DNA of 20,341 nucleotides. Origin: a virus. Both the position numbers and the translations under genes were made by a program. Positions 12,366-19,389 of the stretch are shown piece by piece; within the stretch, counting starts at the first letter, position 1; each line of letters begins with the position of its first letter. Under the pieces are notes generated by a model. It worked only from the letters and a program-made list of their open reading frames with translations. It had not been told where the DNA came from and did not search any database. The stretch lies in IMG/VR virus record IMGVR_UViG_3300030102_000787, positions 1 through 20,341 of that record, one strand, 5' to 3'.

Positions 12366-14030
12366 ATGTCATACGTAGGAAACCCTTTAGCAAATGCATT
12401 TTCATCTAGGGAAAAACAAGATCTTACAGGACAAAGTGGTACTAGCTTTACTTTGACTCACGCAGTATCTCATGCAAATGATTTATCAGTTTATATAAAC
12501 CATGTACGACAAGAACCAACAACAGCTTATTCAGTTAATGGAACTACATTAACAACTACGGGTAGTGTTGCAGGAACAGATGACTTTTATATTATATATG
12601 ATGAGTTAGCAGTACAAAGTATTTCGCATCCAACTGATCAAGCTTTAACTGCTACATCTGGTACGTTTACTAGTGGGCTAGTAGGCACTACTGCTACATT
12701 TAGTGGTGCTATAAGTGGTACACTAGGAACTGCTGCTCAACCAAATATAACAAGTACTGGTACATTAACTGGATTAACTGTTGATGGTGATGCAACACTA
12801 ACTGGTGCTAACTATAACGTAACATGGGATAAATCTGACAATGCATTAGAGTTTGGTGACAATGCTAAATTAACTTTTGGTGCTGGAAATGATTTACAAA
12901 TATATCATACTCCTGGCACTGGCTCATTTATAGACGAAGCTGATGATGGTTCTTTATTTATAAGAAGTAGCCGAATAACCATGCACAAGTACACTGGCGA
13001 AACTATGATAAACGCTGCGGCAGATAGTGCAGTTAGTCTTTATTATGATGATAGCAAAAAATTAAGTACAGCTACTAATGGTGTAGAAATATATAATGGT
13101 TCTACTGGTAATACTCCTACAATAATATTTAAAGATATGAATAGTGGTGTAGTTGGTGGAGATGAGGGTGGAGGAATTTACTGGTACACAAATGACGGTA
13201 ATGGACAAGGTAATAATGCTTCTATACGTTCTATATACCAAAATGCTGCAGGAGGAACAGCCTTACTTTTTGGAACTGGTACTGGTAGTACAAGATATGA
13301 TAGAATAGTTATTAGAGAAGGTGGTAAAGTATCTATAGGCGATCAAACAGGAGGTGCAGGATTATACGTAACAAACACATATGATTATGGTTATGGTTTA
13401 ACTAGTAATGCAAATACTCAACAATTAAAAGGTGGAGTAGCTTTTGTTAATCCAGATACTGGTGATTCAAGTGTTAATACAAATATATTTCATCAGCCTA
13501 ATAGATTTGGTTGGTCTATGTTTTATTGTAATAAAATTGTAGATGCCGCTCCTTCTAATGATAATCGTTATTTTGATTTTTATTGGAATACAACAAGTGC
13601 TAGTACAAAAGGAACTATTAAATATAATTATAGTTCTGGTGTTATGGAGTATAATACTACTTCTGATTATAGATTAAAAGATAATATACAAGATGCAAAT
13701 ATTTCTACACTTTATGAAGATATGAAAAAAGTTAAAGTTAGAACATTTCATATGAAAAAAGATCATGATCCTGGAGCATCAGATACAATAGGTTTAATAG
13801 CACATGAAGCTCAAGAAGTTTGGTCACAAGTATGTGATAAACCTAAAGATGCAGTTAAAGATGATATTGAAGGTGGCACTAAAGATTCTGACGGAAATCC
13901 AGCAAAAGTTCCAGATTATCAAGAGTTAGATTATGGAAAATTTACTCCTATGATTATGGGTGCATTGCAAAAGGCTATGGAAAAAATAGAAGCATTAGAA
14001 GCTAAAGTAAAAGTATTGGAGAGTAAATAA
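12366..14030 (+). CDS. Tail fibre with C-terminal S74 chaperone
   Basis: The 554-aa fibre has an N-terminal module (1-85) with S-F-T-L-T-H-A-V and V-Y-I-N-H-V-R-Q-E-P, found in other marine-phage fibre genes. Stalk modules follow (A-T-F-S-G-A-I-S-G-T; A-L-E-F-G-D-N-A-K-L), then a variable shaft and tip region (about 160-430). The Peptidase S74 intramolecular chaperone domain spans 433-554. It shows S-D-Y-R-L-K-D-N-I with S433 and K438 as the expected dyad, I-G-L-I-A-H-E-A-Q-E-V, D-Y-G-K-F-T-P and a C-terminal coiled coil (EALEAKVKVLE). Self-cleavage before S433 would release about 122 residues after trimer folding. AGGAGG (12357-12362) precedes the start. Confidence 0.92.
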   Translation: MSYVGNPLANAFSSREKQDLTGQSGTSFTLTHAVSHANDLSVYINHVRQEPTTAYSVNGTTLTTTGSVAGTDDFYIIYDELAVQSISHPTDQALTATSGTFTSGLVGTTATFSGAISGTLGTAAQPNITSTGTLTGLTVDGDATLTGANYNVTWDKSDNALEFGDNAKLTFGAGNDLQIYHTPGTGSFIDEADDGSLFIRSSRITMHKYTGETMINAAADSAVSLYYDDSKKLSTATNGVEIYNGSTGNTPTIIFKDMNSGVVGGDEGGGIYWYTNDGNGQGNNASIRSIYQNAAGGTALLFGTGTGSTRYDRIVIREGGKVSIGDQTGGAGLYVTNTYDYGYGLTSNANTQQLKGGVAFVNPDTGDSSVNTNIFHQPNRFGWSMFYCNKIVDAAPSNDNRYFDFYWNTTSASTKGTIKYNYSSGVMEYNTTSDYRLKDNIQDANISTLYEDMKKVKVRTFHMKKDHDPGASDTIGLIAHEAQEVWSQVCDKPKDAVKDDIEGGTKDSDGNPAKVPDYQELDYGKFTPMIMGALQKAMEKIEALEAKVKVLESK

Positions 14031-14893
14031 TGGCATTATCAAAAATAACAGCTGCAAGTTTAGCCACGACTGTTCTTACTCCTATAGCTACTGGTGGTAC
14101 AGAACAGGAATATGAAGATAATGGAACTAATTATAGATCACATAGTTTTTTAACTCCAGGAACACATAGATTTAGTACAAGTACTACATTAACAGTAGAC
14201 TTTCTTATAGTAGCTGGGGGTGGTGGTGGAGCTATGGCTTCAAGTAATACTGGTACAACTGGCGGTGCAGGTGCTGGTGGTTTAGTTGAAGGAACCTCAC
14301 AAACTTTAGCTCCAGGAAATTATACAGTAGTTGTTGGTGATGGTGGTGCAAGATCAACAGGCACAACAACAAGTGGAAGTAATGGTGGTAATAGTACGTT
14401 TAACGGTTTTACTGCAACTGGTGGAGGAGGAAGTCCAACATATAATGGCACATCTGCAACTGGTGGTTCTGGGGCTGGTGGTTCTGAACCTAATAAAGCA
14501 GGAGCAGCTTCAACACAAGATGCTTATTCAGGAACTACTAATGTAACTGGTTATGGTAATGCTGGTGGAAATGGTGGATCGTATGATAACGGTTCTGCTC
14601 CTTTTGGTTCTGGTAGTGGAGGAGGAGCTGGTGGTGCTGGAGGTAATGCAAATCAAAATAGTGCAGGTACTTCATCAACAGTTACTGGTGGAGCAGGAAG
14701 AGCAAATAGCTTTAGATCAGGAAGTAATGTAACTTATTCTACTGGTGGGCAAGGTGTAAATGGTGAAATTCATGGTTTAGCTGGAACACCTAATACTGGA
14801 GATGGAGCTGGTGGAACTTCATCTGGTGGTGGTGGAAATACAGCTGCATCTAAAGGTGGTTCTGGAATCGTAGTAATACGATATGCAATATAG
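14030..14893 (+). CDS. Glycine-rich tail adhesin
   Basis: The 287-aa product starts at a TAATG overlap with the S74 fibre. The N-terminal 55 residues form a small attachment part (S-H-S-F-L-T-P-G-T-H-R-F). D-F-L-I-V-A-G-G-G-G-G-A then opens a domain rich in Gly, Ser, Thr, Asn and Ala to the end, with G-G-A-G-A-G-G, G-N-G-G-S and many further GG runs. The C-terminus G-G-S-G-I-V-V-I-R-Y-A-I is the usual last strand of this family. Gly-rich receptor-binding domains of phage adhesins can pack as polyglycine-II sandwiches, with short variable loops that touch the receptor. That model is family knowledge and not visible here. It probably decides host specificity. Confidence 0.8.
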   Translation: MALSKITAASLATTVLTPIATGGTEQEYEDNGTNYRSHSFLTPGTHRFSTSTTLTVDFLIVAGGGGGAMASSNTGTTGGAGAGGLVEGTSQTLAPGNYTVVVGDGGARSTGTTTSGSNGGNSTFNGFTATGGGGSPTYNGTSATGGSGAGGSEPNKAGAASTQDAYSGTTNVTGYGNAGGNGGSYDNGSAPFGSGSGGGAGGAGGNANQNSAGTSSTVTGGAGRANSFRSGSNVTYSTGGQGVNGEIHGLAGTPNTGDGAGGTSSGGGGNTAASKGGSGIVVIRYAI

Positions 14894-14902
14894 GAGATTT
14901 AA

Positions 14903-15406
14903 ATGGTAGGAATATTAACAGATAATTTATATCCTAGTGGCTCAATAGTTCAAGTTAAACAAGCTTTTACAGCAACAACTGCTATCTATACTAGTTCAAA
15001 TACATGGACTAATTTAGGTGGTTTACAAGTAGATATAACACCTAAAATTCCTAATAGCCAAATGCTTTTATCTGGACAATTAGGTTGTGTAGATCATGAG
15101 CAAAATACTTATATAGTTGCTTTTAGATATGTAAGTTACAGAGGTAATAGAACAGTTATGATTGGACAAGGTGCTCAGACTGGTAGAGTTGGTTCAACTG
15201 CAATTAGAGGAACTGCTACTGGTGATGTTAATGGTATTGTAAGTTCAGTGTTACCTCAATTTATAGATAGTCCAGGTGAATCAAATCAAATATCTTATTT
15301 TGTACAATTTAATAATTATAATGGTGGTAACTTTTATTATAACAGAGATAAAGGAAATAATGAAAATTTTCCATCAAGTTTAACAGTTATGGAAATTGCA
15401 CCATAA
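14903..15406 (+). CDS. Small tail-tip / receptor-binding-like protein, 167 aa
   Basis: TAGGAGATTTA precedes ATG 14903. The N-terminus is an attachment segment (P-S-G-S-I-V-Q-V-K-Q). A beta-sandwich pattern follows with T-N-L-G-G-L-Q-V-D-I-T-P-K-I-P-N-S-Q-M-L-L, then R-G-N-R-T-V-M-I-G-Q-G and S-Y-F-V-Q-F-N-N. The last strand is S-S-L-T-V-M-E-I-A-P. That ending and the ITPK...S-M-L pattern recur in small fibre-tip proteins across marine phages. It stands alone as a short protein, so it is probably a distal tip piece assembled on a fibre, or an attachable RBP cassette. I cannot name its receptor. Confidence 0.75.
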   Translation: MVGILTDNLYPSGSIVQVKQAFTATTAIYTSSNTWTNLGGLQVDITPKIPNSQMLLSGQLGCVDHEQNTYIVAFRYVSYRGNRTVMIGQGAQTGRVGSTAIRGTATGDVNGIVSSVLPQFIDSPGESNQISYFVQFNNYNGGNFYYNRDKGNNENFPSSLTVMEIAP

Positions 15407-15420
15407 TAAAGGAGAATAAT

Positions 15421-15891
15421 ATGCCATATATAGGTAAGCAATTAATACAAGGGGAGTTTATAAAGCTAGACAGTATTACTACGTCAGCTACAGCAACTTT
15501 TGCCTTGCAACGTGCAGGTGTAGCTTATACTCCAGCTAGTGCTGAATCAATGATTGTAAGTTTAAATGGGGTAACACAAGCACCTATTGATGCTTATACT
15601 TTAAGTGGTAGTAACATTGTATTTGCTTCTGCACTTACAAGTAATGATGTAATAGATTATATAATAATACTAGGTGAAACAGGATCTTTAACTACACCAG
15701 CTGATGGTACAGTTACAGCAGCTAAGTTAAGTTCACAGTTAGCTAGAGGTGCTACACCAATTAGAATAAATACTAATACACTAGCAACTAGCCAGACAAT
15801 AGCTTCAGGTGAAAATGGCAGTGTAATAGGACCAGTAACAATTAATAATGGAGTGACCATAACTGTTAATGGTACATTTACGGTGATATAA
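15421..15891 (+). CDS. Short fibre module protein, 156 aa
   Basis: AAAGGAGAATA precedes ATG 15421. The N-terminal half carries T-F-A-L-Q-R-A-G-V-A-Y-T-P, S-M-I-V-S-L-N-G-V-T-Q-A-P and F-A-S-A-L-T-S-N-D-V-I-D-Y-I-I-I-L-G. It is a compact beta module that occurs as a domain in many marine-phage fibres, including a related type at the start of the S74 fibre here (SFTLTHAVS...INHVRQEP). The C-terminal part has A-A-K-L-S-S-Q-L and I-A-S-G-E-N-G-S-V-I-G-P-V-T-I-N-N-G-V-T-I-T-V-N-G, a beta-strand end known from fibre tips. The whole protein is thus one attachment module plus one cap. The stop overlaps the next start (TAATG). Confidence 0.75.
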   Translation: MPYIGKQLIQGEFIKLDSITTSATATFALQRAGVAYTPASAESMIVSLNGVTQAPIDAYTLSGSNIVFASALTSNDVIDYIIILGETGSLTTPADGTVTAAKLSSQLARGATPIRINTNTLATSQTIASGENGSVIGPVTINNGVTITVNGTFTVI

Positions 15892-16436
15892 TGAGTAAAT
15901 TATTTGTAGATACAATAGAAGGTAATACTGGAAATACTATTGCTATTAGCGATTCTGTTTCAGCTTTAAAAACAGGAACTATTCAAAGTGCTGGTGGTAC
16001 TACTGCTATGACCATAGATAGTAATGGTCGTATTTTAAAACCTGCTATTCCAAGATTTAGTGCTAGAATGCAAGGGAGTGGTGCATCTAGTAATAGTGAA
16101 AGTTGGACTACAATGATTTTTGATAATACACTAGTAAATAATGGTAATTGTTACAATACTAGTACTGGAGCATTTACTGCTCCTATTGCAGGTGATTATT
16201 GGTTTAGTACTCATGTAGTACAAGGTAGCTCAAGTCCTGCTTATGGTGTATTAAAATGGTTAAAGAATGGTTCTACTAACTATACTGGTAATAAAGCTTA
16301 CTCATCTGGTTATGATACTTTTATGAGCTTATCTATTATACTTACTTTAGCAGCTAATGATACTTTAGTAGTTCAGTGTTATAACAGATTTAGAAAAGAT
16401 GATTACGGATCTTTTCAAGGATACTTATTAGGGTAG
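15891..16436 (+). CDS. C1q-like tail tip protein 1, 181 aa
   Basis: The start is at a TAATG overlap. The N-terminal attachment segment (1-35) has L-F-V-D-T-I-E-G. A linker A-G-G-T-T-A-M-T-I-D-S-N-G-R-I (about 35-49) leads to P-R-F-S-A-R. A C1q/TNF-like jelly-roll follows (about 52-181): Y-N-T-S-T-G-A-F-T-A-P-I-A-G-D-Y-W-F-S, then L-T-L-A-A-N-D-T-L-V-V-Q and the end S-F-Q-G-Y-L-L-G. This matches the C1q order G-x-F-x-A-P-x-x-G-x-Y, L-x-x-x-D and F-x-G-x-L. A trimeric, receptor-binding tip is the expected role. It is followed by two related genes, so the region is a set of paralogous tips. Confidence 0.8.
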   Translation: MSKLFVDTIEGNTGNTIAISDSVSALKTGTIQSAGGTTAMTIDSNGRILKPAIPRFSARMQGSGASSNSESWTTMIFDNTLVNNGNCYNTSTGAFTAPIAGDYWFSTHVVQGSSSPAYGVLKWLKNGSTNYTGNKAYSSGYDTFMSLSIILTLAANDTLVVQCYNRFRKDDYGSFQGYLLG

Positions 16437-16445
16437 GGAAATAAT

Positions 16446-17147
16446 ATGACAAGTACAATACACGCAGATAAAATAATGAATTCAAGTGGAGATCAAGACT
16501 CTGGAGTTGATCTCTTAGTAAACGATCAGGTTAAATTAAAGACTGCTAATACCGATAGGGTAACAGTAACTGATGCTACAACTACTGTAGCTAATGCTTT
16601 AGCTGTTACAGGTGAATCTACTCTTACTGGTGGTGCTAAAGTAAATACTATCAAGCATACTGGTGGTACTACTGGTATAACTATTAATACCAATGGCATT
16701 GTAACAAAAGCAGCTCACCCAGCTTTTCAAGCATACTATAACAGTGATAATTATTGTTGGACGGATACTACTGATGGTAATTTTGATTTACAAACACTTT
16801 CCAGTGTACGATTTAATAGAGGTAATCATTATAACACTACAAACCATCGGTTTATTGCACCAGTAGCTGGTATATATCAATTTTATGGTCAATTTTTTAC
16901 AAACTATACTAGTAACTATGCTAGAGGAGGAGTACAAATTCGTGTAAACGGATCAGCAAAAACAGAAACTTGGATTGGAAATTATGATACTGCAACTAGT
17001 GCAGTTTCATCAGTTACTATTGAATTAGCTGCAAATGATTATGTACAATTATATACAGCTCTTTATGATGGGAATGCAACAAGCAATAACTATAGTGTAT
17101 ATTGTGGTGCTACACTTACATATTTAAGCGGGCATTTGGTAGGATAG
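16446..17147 (+). CDS. C1q-like tail tip protein 2, 233 aa
   Basis: The gene starts 9 bases after the previous stop, with AGGGAAATA as ribosome site. The N-terminus has T-I-H-A-D-K-I-M-N-S-S-G-D and then a beta stalk module (L-L-V-N-D-Q-V-K-L-K, A-L-A-V-T-G-E-S-T-L). The linker T-G-G-T-T-G-I-T-I-N-T-N-G-I-V-T-K-A matches that of the previous protein. The C1q-like domain (about 95-233) has H-R-F-I-A-P-V-A-G-I-Y-Q-F-Y, V-Q-I-R-V-N-G, I-E-L-A-A-N-D-Y-V-Q-L and the ending L-S-G-H-L-V-G. The aromatic residues around 96-115 (YYNSDNYCWT) are a likely variable surface. Confidence 0.82.
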   Translation: MTSTIHADKIMNSSGDQDSGVDLLVNDQVKLKTANTDRVTVTDATTTVANALAVTGESTLTGGAKVNTIKHTGGTTGITINTNGIVTKAAHPAFQAYYNSDNYCWTDTTDGNFDLQTLSSVRFNRGNHYNTTNHRFIAPVAGIYQFYGQFFTNYTSNYARGGVQIRVNGSAKTETWIGNYDTATSAVSSVTIELAANDYVQLYTALYDGNATSNNYSVYCGATLTYLSGHLVG

Positions 17148-17156
17148 GAGAACAGA

Positions 17157-18065
17157 ATGACATCAATTATAAAAGTACAAAATATACAATACACAGATGG
17201 AGATGCTGCTCTTACTATTGCTGATGGTGGTGGAGTAACTGCTGCTTCTAATTTAGCTGTAACAGGAACTTCAACATTAAGTAATACTCTAAATGTATCT
17301 CATGGAACATCAGGAGCTAATGTAGCAACATTTGTAAATACATCGGCTAATGGTAGTAGTAATGGTGTTGTTCATGTAAAACAAACTGGTGCAACTAATC
17401 AACCTACAATGGTTTTAGAACAAACTGGTGGTGGTGGTAATCCAAGTGATACTCAAGGATTGCATATAAAAATGGCTGGTCAAAACCAAGGAACTGGTAA
17501 AGCTATAAGAATAACAACAGAAAATTCAAGTCTCAATAGTGGTAATGCTTATGATCCATTTACAGTTACTAATGGTGGTGGTTTAACTATTAAAAATACT
17601 TCTAATATAACTACTTTAGATTTGACTACAGCTGGTGTATTAAGTGCAGCAAAACAACCTATGTGTGCTGGCTTTAGAACTGGAACTAGATTAAATACTT
17701 CTAATGGTTATGCAATTAATACGTATCATAAAGTTCCTTTTACAGAATATCTTGATACAACTAATAGTTATAATACAAGTACTCATCAATATACTTTTCC
17801 AGTAGCGGGAAAATATTTGTATAGTACTAAACAATTGGTTTATAGTTCTAGTGGTGGATATATTTCTTTTGAGTTTACATATAATTCTTCTAAACAAGCT
17901 TATATTTATCAGGATATGGAAAATCGTTGGGAATCAATAGGTGGTTCATTTTTAATTAATGCAGCAGCTAATGATACTTGTCATTTAGATGTTTATTACA
18001 CTAGTGCTGGAGCAAAGGTACATGAGGGTGCTCATGGATTTTTTAATATAATTAAAATAGCATAA
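17157..18065 (+). CDS. C1q-like tail tip protein 3, 302 aa
   Basis: TAGGAGAACAG precedes ATG 17157. It is the longest of the set. The N-terminal part has S-I-I-K-V-Q-N-I-Q-Y-T-D-G and N-L-A-V-T-G-T-S-T-L-S-N. A stalk follows with M-V-L-E-Q-T-G-G-G-G-N-P and L-H-I-K-M-A-G. A degenerate linker (LTIKNTSNITTLDLTTAG) leads into the C1q-like end (about 170-302). That end contains Y-N-T-S-T-H-Q-Y-T-F-P-V-A-G-K-Y-L-Y, G-G-S-F-L-I-N-A-A-A-N-D-T-C-H-L-D-V-Y and G-F-F-N-I-I-K. The terminal strand differs from the FxGxL ending of the two neighbours. It is probably the third member of an array from duplication and divergence. Confidence 0.8.
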   Translation: MTSIIKVQNIQYTDGDAALTIADGGGVTAASNLAVTGTSTLSNTLNVSHGTSGANVATFVNTSANGSSNGVVHVKQTGATNQPTMVLEQTGGGGNPSDTQGLHIKMAGQNQGTGKAIRITTENSSLNSGNAYDPFTVTNGGGLTIKNTSNITTLDLTTAGVLSAAKQPMCAGFRTGTRLNTSNGYAINTYHKVPFTEYLDTTNSYNTSTHQYTFPVAGKYLYSTKQLVYSSSGGYISFEFTYNSSKQAYIYQDMENRWESIGGSFLINAAANDTCHLDVYYTSAGAKVHEGAHGFFNIIKIA

Positions 18066-18079
18066 AAAGGAGAAAAATT

Positions 18080-18355
18080 ATGGCAGATTATACTGTTAAA
18101 CTTACAGACACAGAAGATAAAGCAATGACTTATTGTGCTGTATCAACACAAGAATGGGTAGATAATGCCCTTAAAAATAGAGCAAGGATTGCTAAAGATG
18201 AAATAATTGCAGCTAACATGGCACACTGTAATGCTAATGGAATAGCAATAGCAACAGGGGAAGACAAACAAGTTGAACAAGCGTTTACTTTAAAAGTAGT
18301 TAAAACAGCTAAAGAGGTAAATGAAGAAGCAGAAAAAAATACACCATTTAAATAG
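18080..18355 (+). CDS. Small conserved protein among fibre genes, 91 aa
   Basis: AAAAGGAGAAAAATT gives a strong start at ATG 18080. The 91-aa product is not fibre-like. It opens with a beta piece (MADYTVKLTDTEDKAM), then helical segments with Q-E-W-V-D-N-A-L-K-N-R-A-R-I-A-K-D-E-I-I-A-A-N-M and E-Q-A-F-T-L-K-V-V-K-T-A-K-E-V. It ends in a charged tail (ENTPFK after NEEAEK). I know similar 'MADYT..LTD......NA..NRARIA..EII' proteins in tail-fibre regions of marine phages. A chaperone or connector for fibre assembly is a reasonable guess from location, not proven. Confidence 0.72.
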   Translation: MADYTVKLTDTEDKAMTYCAVSTQEWVDNALKNRARIAKDEIIAANMAHCNANGIAIATGEDKQVEQAFTLKVVKTAKEVNEEAEKNTPFK

Positions 18356-18365
18356 GGAGAACTAA

Positions 18366-18968
18366 ATGGCTATCACAAAACTAAAAGCTCTCGGAGTTAC
18401 CGATGGTACTCTAACTAATACACAAATAAATGCAAGTGCTGCGATAGCTAAAACTAAACTTGCTGCTTTAGACATTGTTAATGCAGACGTTAATGCTAGT
18501 GCTGCTATAGCTTCAAGTAAAGTATCAGGATTACCTATTGTATTTGCTTATAGCACAACTTCACAAACTATATCACCAACTACATGGACTTATGTAAATA
18601 TACCTACTCAAGTTATTGATACACATAACGTATTTGATCCAACAACTGTTTCTTATTGGCAACTACCAGCAGGAAAATATTTTATGTCTGCTACAGTTGA
18701 CTTAGAGTGTAGTGTTCATAACAATATGACTGCACAGTATGTAAGGTTTACACAAGATGGATCATCTATTAATGGATCCGAAGTCGATCAATATATGAAT
18801 CATACTGGTGGAGATCATTTTACTTCTACAAGTAAACATACAGCAATTATACATAATTGTCAACAAGGAAATAGTAATGTTATGAGATTACAAACTTGGG
18901 CAAATTCTGGAGCAGGAACAATAGCAATTAAAAGAGTTCAACTTTCTGTGCAAGGATTAATAGCATAG
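18366..18968 (+). CDS. Tail tip protein with C1q-like end, 200 aa
   Basis: AGGGAGAACTA precedes ATG 18366. Residues 1-55 are two copies of a stalk unit: N-T-Q-I-N-A-S-A-A-I-A-K-T-K-L-A-A-L and N-A-D-V-N-A-S-A-A-I-A-S-S-K-V-S-G-L. The rest (about 58-200) is a jelly-roll-like tip with Y-W-Q-L-P-A-G-K-Y-F-M-S-A-T-V-D-L-E, V-R-F-T-Q-D-G-S-S-I-N-G and I-A-I-K-R-V-Q-L-S-V-Q-G-L. This keeps the G-x-Y-x-F/M core of C1q-like domains but is more divergent than the three upstream tips. The His-rich middle (MNHTGGDHFTSTSKHTAIIH) is unusual and could coordinate a metal in a trimer. It is the last fibre-type gene of the block. Confidence 0.75.
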   Translation: MAITKLKALGVTDGTLTNTQINASAAIAKTKLAALDIVNADVNASAAIASSKVSGLPIVFAYSTTSQTISPTTWTYVNIPTQVIDTHNVFDPTTVSYWQLPAGKYFMSATVDLECSVHNNMTAQYVRFTQDGSSINGSEVDQYMNHTGGDHFTSTSKHTAIIHNCQQGNSNVMRLQTWANSGAGTIAIKRVQLSVQGLIA

Positions 18969-18983
18969 AATGAAACTTTCAAC

Positions 18984-18988
18984 GGAGA
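18984..18988 (+). promoter_or_regulatory. Ribosome site fixing the start of the holin-like gene
   Basis: GGAGA lies five bases before ATG 18994. The upstream in-frame ATG 18970 has no such site and would add eight residues inside the gap after the fibre stop. The downstream start is therefore preferred. Confidence 0.6.
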
Positions 18989-18993
18989 CTAAG

Positions 18994-19200
18994 ATGTCAC
19001 AAGAACAAAAATTAGAAATTGCTTTAGCTAGACTAGAAGAAAGAGTTGAAGCTATGCAAGAAGACATGAAAGAAATGCGGGACAGTGTTAAAGATTTAAA
19101 AGCTACCGCTAACCGTTGGAGAGGCGCCTTCTGGTTAATGATGGGATTAGGAGGTTCAATAGGAGTACTAAGTAATTTAGCTTCAGGCTGGATGAAGTAA
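18994..19200 (+). CDS. Holin-like coiled-coil membrane protein, 68 aa
   Basis: The product has an N-terminal amphipathic coiled coil (about 6-40), with L-E-I-A-L-A-R-L-E-E-R-V-E-A-M and acidic/basic heptads. A short basic segment (N-R-W-R-G) leads into one hydrophobic Gly-rich segment (A-F-W-L-M-M-G-L-G-G-S-I-G-V-L, about 45-63) and a short C-terminal end (GWMK). This coil-then-span layout resembles XhlA-type and similar small phage holin or lysis accessory proteins. No sequence identity to a named holin is claimed. It stands at the junction of fibre block and the presumed lysis block and overlaps the next gene by TAATG. Confidence 0.65.
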   Translation: MSQEQKLEIALARLEERVEAMQEDMKEMRDSVKDLKATANRWRGAFWLMMGLGGSIGVLSNLASGWMK

Positions 19201-19376
19201 TGTTATGGGTGCTGATTGTATTCTTAGCGGGTAAAGAACAAGAGCCCGTTTACTTTAACGACTTAGATGTTTGTTTAGAGTACTCAGCAAAAGTAGCATA
19301 TCAAAATCATAATCAAAGAGTAGCAGGGGACAAAATATATGTGAAAGCATACTGTATACCGAGGAAGAAAGACTAG
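19200..19376 (+). CDS. Small N-terminally anchored protein, 58 aa
   Basis: ATG 19200 overlaps the holin-like stop (TAATG). Residues 1-11 (MLWVLIVFLAG) form a short hydrophobic segment like an N-terminal anchor or cleavable signal. The rest is Q-E-P-V-Y-F-N-D-L-D-V-C-L-E-Y and then G-D-K-I-Y-V-K-A-Y-C-I-P. Two cysteines (C25, C52) could pair outside the inner membrane. I recognise the 'YFN-LD-CL-YA-KV---N' pattern from small marine-phage proteins near lysis-type genes. The role is not known to me. A periplasmic helper of lysis or superinfection control is speculation. Confidence 0.65.
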   Translation: MLWVLIVFLAGKEQEPVYFNDLDVCLEYSAKVAYQNHNQRVAGDKIYVKAYCIPRKKD

Positions 19377-19389
19377 AGAGGTATAATAT

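Noticed and set aside
14331-14546. 71-aa forward frame inside the glycine-rich gene
   Set aside because: It is an alternative-frame reading of GGT/GGA-rich codons, giving a Val/Gln/Leu-rich artefact without ribosome site.
19382-19387. TATAAT resembling a -10 box just before ATG 19390
   Set aside because: No -35-like sequence is found at the right distance, a transcript from it would be nearly leaderless, and such strings are frequent in AT-rich DNA.
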